Below, one piece after another: positions 3,765-5,549 of a DNA stretch of 5,549 nucleotides. The position numbers and the translations under genes were made by a program. The notes below the pieces were generated by a model. The model was not told the origin of the DNA, made no database searches, and was given only the letters and a program-made list of their open reading frames with translations. Source of the stretch: Oscillospiraceae bacterium. GTDB lineage: Bacteria > Bacillota > Clostridia > Oscillospirales > Ruminococcaceae. Location of the stretch: positions 1 to 5,549 of the forward strand of contig JAITFV010000284.1 in NCBI GenBank assembly GCA_031281115.1, read 5' to 3'. The stretch's first letter is position 1. Each line of letters starts with the position of its first letter.

Positions 3765-5549
3765 TTATGCCGTTTTCTTTTTCTTCTTCGCTTGGTGACG
3801 TTTTAGAGTTTCTTCCCAGCGTTCGGGATTTTGCTCCCGCCATTTGCGTTGATACTCACGTTGATATTCACGTTTACGTTCCCGCCTTGCCTGTTGCTCG
3901 GCAGCTATTTCTTCGGGTGACTTGAGCGGTTGCTCGGTGAGTTTCCTTTCTTTCACCGCCGTACGTTCAGCCGCTTTCTTGGCGAGAATTTGTTCACGGT
4001 TCTTGTAATAATTCTCACGCCACTTCGCTTTTTTGATTTCTTCGAGGTCGATTTCTTCTGCTTCTTCGGGTTCATCTTCACCGTCAATCGGTAAATCAAA
4101 CTTGCCGATAAAGTTTAAGAAAATTTCAACTTTTTGTTTCTTCACCCTGCCGTTGACCTTTTCGGGTTCATATATTATAACTTTTTCGATATACTCATTC
4201 AACATAGACGGAGTTAATTCCGTGAAGTCGGTATATTTTTTAACTACCTTAATAAACTGTTCCGCTTTCTCGCCGTCTGCTTGATATTGTTCCAACCCTG
4301 CTTGCAGTTCGGCGATTTGGGTTTCAAGTTCTGATTGTTCTCGCTCATAATCGCCGGAAAGAATTTCAAACCGCTTGTCGGTGATTGCTCCGCTTATTTT
4401 TTCCTCGAAAAGCCGTTTGATTATAGTGTCGAGTTCTGCATAACGCTTTTGGTTTTTGACAAGTTGTTTTCTTCGGGTCTTAGTGTCTTGCTCGTGCCGT
4501 AACTCGTTTTCATCACGCACGATTTTTATAAATTCAGCTTGATTGTTTCGTACATAATCGCTGACAGATTTAATCGCACCTAATATTAAATTCTGTGCTG
4601 TTGACGTGCGGATATAATGTCGGGTACATTTAGGCGGGTACTTTGAATATTGGTTGCAGGCATAACTGTCTTGTGAATCATAAACCCCTGCAAGTGTTCC
4701 CCTGTGATTGTATAACCGACTGCCGCAGTCACCGCAGTATAAAAGTCCTGTTAGTGGATTGGGGTCTTTGTTAATTCCTCGCCGTCTGACCGTTCTGCAT
4801 TTCTGTGCCGTGTGCCATGTTTCGGTGTCGATAATCGGTTCTTGCGTGTTTTCAAAAACAACCCATTCATCTTGTGGACGGTAAGACATTTTTCGGGATT
4901 TATAACTTGATTTTTCAGTTTTGAAGTTCACAGTATGCCCTGCATATTCGAGTTTATCTAAAATATTCTGAACCGACCTACCGCCCCATGTGTATGGTTC
5001 GTCTGCACTCTTGGGAACATAATTACCGCCATCACGGATTGCAATATACACTTGCGGTCTTGTAACTTTTTCATCTGTGAGTATTCGGGCGATTTGATAA
5101 GCACCCTTGCCCTCAATAGTCATATTGAATATCCGTCTAACTACTGCCGCCGCTTCGGGGTCTATAAGCCAGTGGTTTTTGTCGGCAGGGTCTTTGACAT
5201 AGCCGTAAATCGCCGCATTAGTCATGTGCTTTCCGCTATTTCCTTTTGCGTGGAGTACGGATTTAATCTTCTTCGACGTATCACGAGCGTACCATTCCGA
5301 GATTATATTTCTGAACGGAGTAAAATCATCATCACCTTTCAAGGTATCTACACTATCATTTACGGCGATAAGTCTGATTCCGTTTTCACGGAGCATTTCC
5401 ATGAATAAACCTACACGAAGATAGTCACGTCCAACCCTTGACATATCTTTTACAATGATTACGGAAACATTACCGCTTTCAATTTCGGACATTAACTCTT
5501 TCCATGCAGGACGCTCCCAGTTCGTGCCGGAATAATCATCATCAGCGAA
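3765..5549 (-). CDS. Large serine recombinase, TnpX-like (N-terminus beyond right edge)
   Basis: This site-specific recombinase would excise and integrate the element. 594 residues are visible. The frame is open to the right edge and starts FADDDYSGTNWERPAWKEL, typical internal resolvase sequence, so the ATG at 5492 is not the start. About 50 N-terminal residues, including the catalytic serine, lie outside. Visible parts, numbered from the first visible residue: rest of the resolvase domain (1-95) with the conserved DMSRVGRD (Arg38, Arg41); recombinase DNA-binding domain (about 112-245, IYGYVKDP onward); zinc ribbon with Cys272, Cys275, Cys298, Cys308 (CGDC...C...C); coiled coil (about 355-425); DUF4368-type segment (about 430-488, FIKVVKKYTDFTEL); and a very basic C-terminal tail (about 489-594) ending KKKKKTA. 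No stop or frameshift interrupts it, so it appears intact. A terminator follows. Confidence 0.95.
   Translation of the reverse strand, partial: FADDDYSGTNWERPAWKELMSEIESGNVSVIIVKDMSRVGRDYLRVGLFMEMLRENGIRLIAVNDSVDTLKGDDDFTPFRNIISEWYARDTSKKIKSVLHAKGNSGKHMTNAAIYGYVKDPADKNHWLIDPEAAAVVRRIFNMTIEGKGAYQIARILTDEKVTRPQVYIAIRDGGNYVPKSADEPYTWGGRSVQNILDKLEYAGHTVNFKTEKSSYKSRKMSYRPQDEWVVFENTQEPIIDTETWHTAQKCRTVRRRGINKDPNPLTGLLYCGDCGSRLYNHRGTLAGVYDSQDSYACNQYSKYPPKCTRHYIRTSTAQNLILGAIKSVSDYVRNNQAEFIKIVRDENELRHEQDTKTRRKQLVKNQKRYAELDTIIKRLFEEKISGAITDKRFEILSGDYEREQSELETQIAELQAGLEQYQADGEKAEQFIKVVKKYTDFTELTPSMLNEYIEKVIIYEPEKVNGRVKKQKVEIFLNFIGKFDLPIDGEDEPEEAEEIDLEEIKKAKWRENYYKNREQILAKKAAERTAVKERKLTEQPLKSPEEIAAEQQARRERKREYQREYQRKWREQNPERWEETLKRHQAKKKKKTA
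3847..3870. repeat. 12-bp tandem duplication inside the recombinase tail
   Basis: Two adjacent 12-bp units (cgttgatactca and cgttgatattca) differ at one base. On the coding strand they specify the repeated tetrapeptide REYQ-REYQ in the basic C-terminal tail. The repeat is in frame and suggests recent local expansion in a region under weak constraint. Confidence 0.75.

Overview
The window looks like part of an integrative mobilizable element (or a mobilizable segment of a larger element) from a low-to-moderate GC Gram-positive anaerobe, most likely a gut-type Clostridia member. The taxon is inferred from the gene set (a TnpX-like large serine recombinase, a DUF3847-type small protein and a MobA/MobL relaxase), the AT-rich spacers and the purine-rich ribosome binding sites. 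No taxonomic marker gene is present.

Layout. Left part, plus strand (1-1826): the C-terminal end of an unrecognised protein that enters from the left edge (stop at 300-302) and is closed by a near-perfect hairpin terminator (313-335); a small metzincin-type zinc protease with an uncertain, possibly truncated start (385-879); and a predicted lipoprotein of unknown function (925-1791). A strong hairpin at 1799-1826 ends the lipoprotein gene and also serves the convergent relaxase gene. Right part, minus strand (1858-5549): a MobQ-type relaxase (1858-3180), a 200-bp non-coding region full of inverted repeats that contains an origin of transfer (3181-3382), a small coiled-coil protein of the DUF3847 type (3383-3691), an intrinsic terminator (3719-3752), and a large serine recombinase (3765 to beyond the right edge).

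How it works together. The recombinase would excise and integrate the element. The relaxase would nick the oriT and pilot the strand through a conjugation machine supplied by another element, since no type IV secretion genes are visible. The oriT contains the exact core TAAGTGCGCCCT known from RSF1010/MobQ origins, directly 3' of a hairpin. The relaxase has Tyr25 in the same position and the same start (MAIYHL) as RSF1010 MobA, so enzyme and site are a coherent pair. The most unusual feature is that the nic core is nearly perfectly mirrored on the opposite strand within one long hairpin (3316-3371). The two potential nic sites differ by one base and by a 3-nt bulge.

The ends of the element are not visible. 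By analogy with Tn4451-type elements, one end should lie just beyond the right edge, upstream of the recombinase start. Whether the protease and lipoprotein on the left are cargo or chromosomal neighbours cannot be settled from this window.
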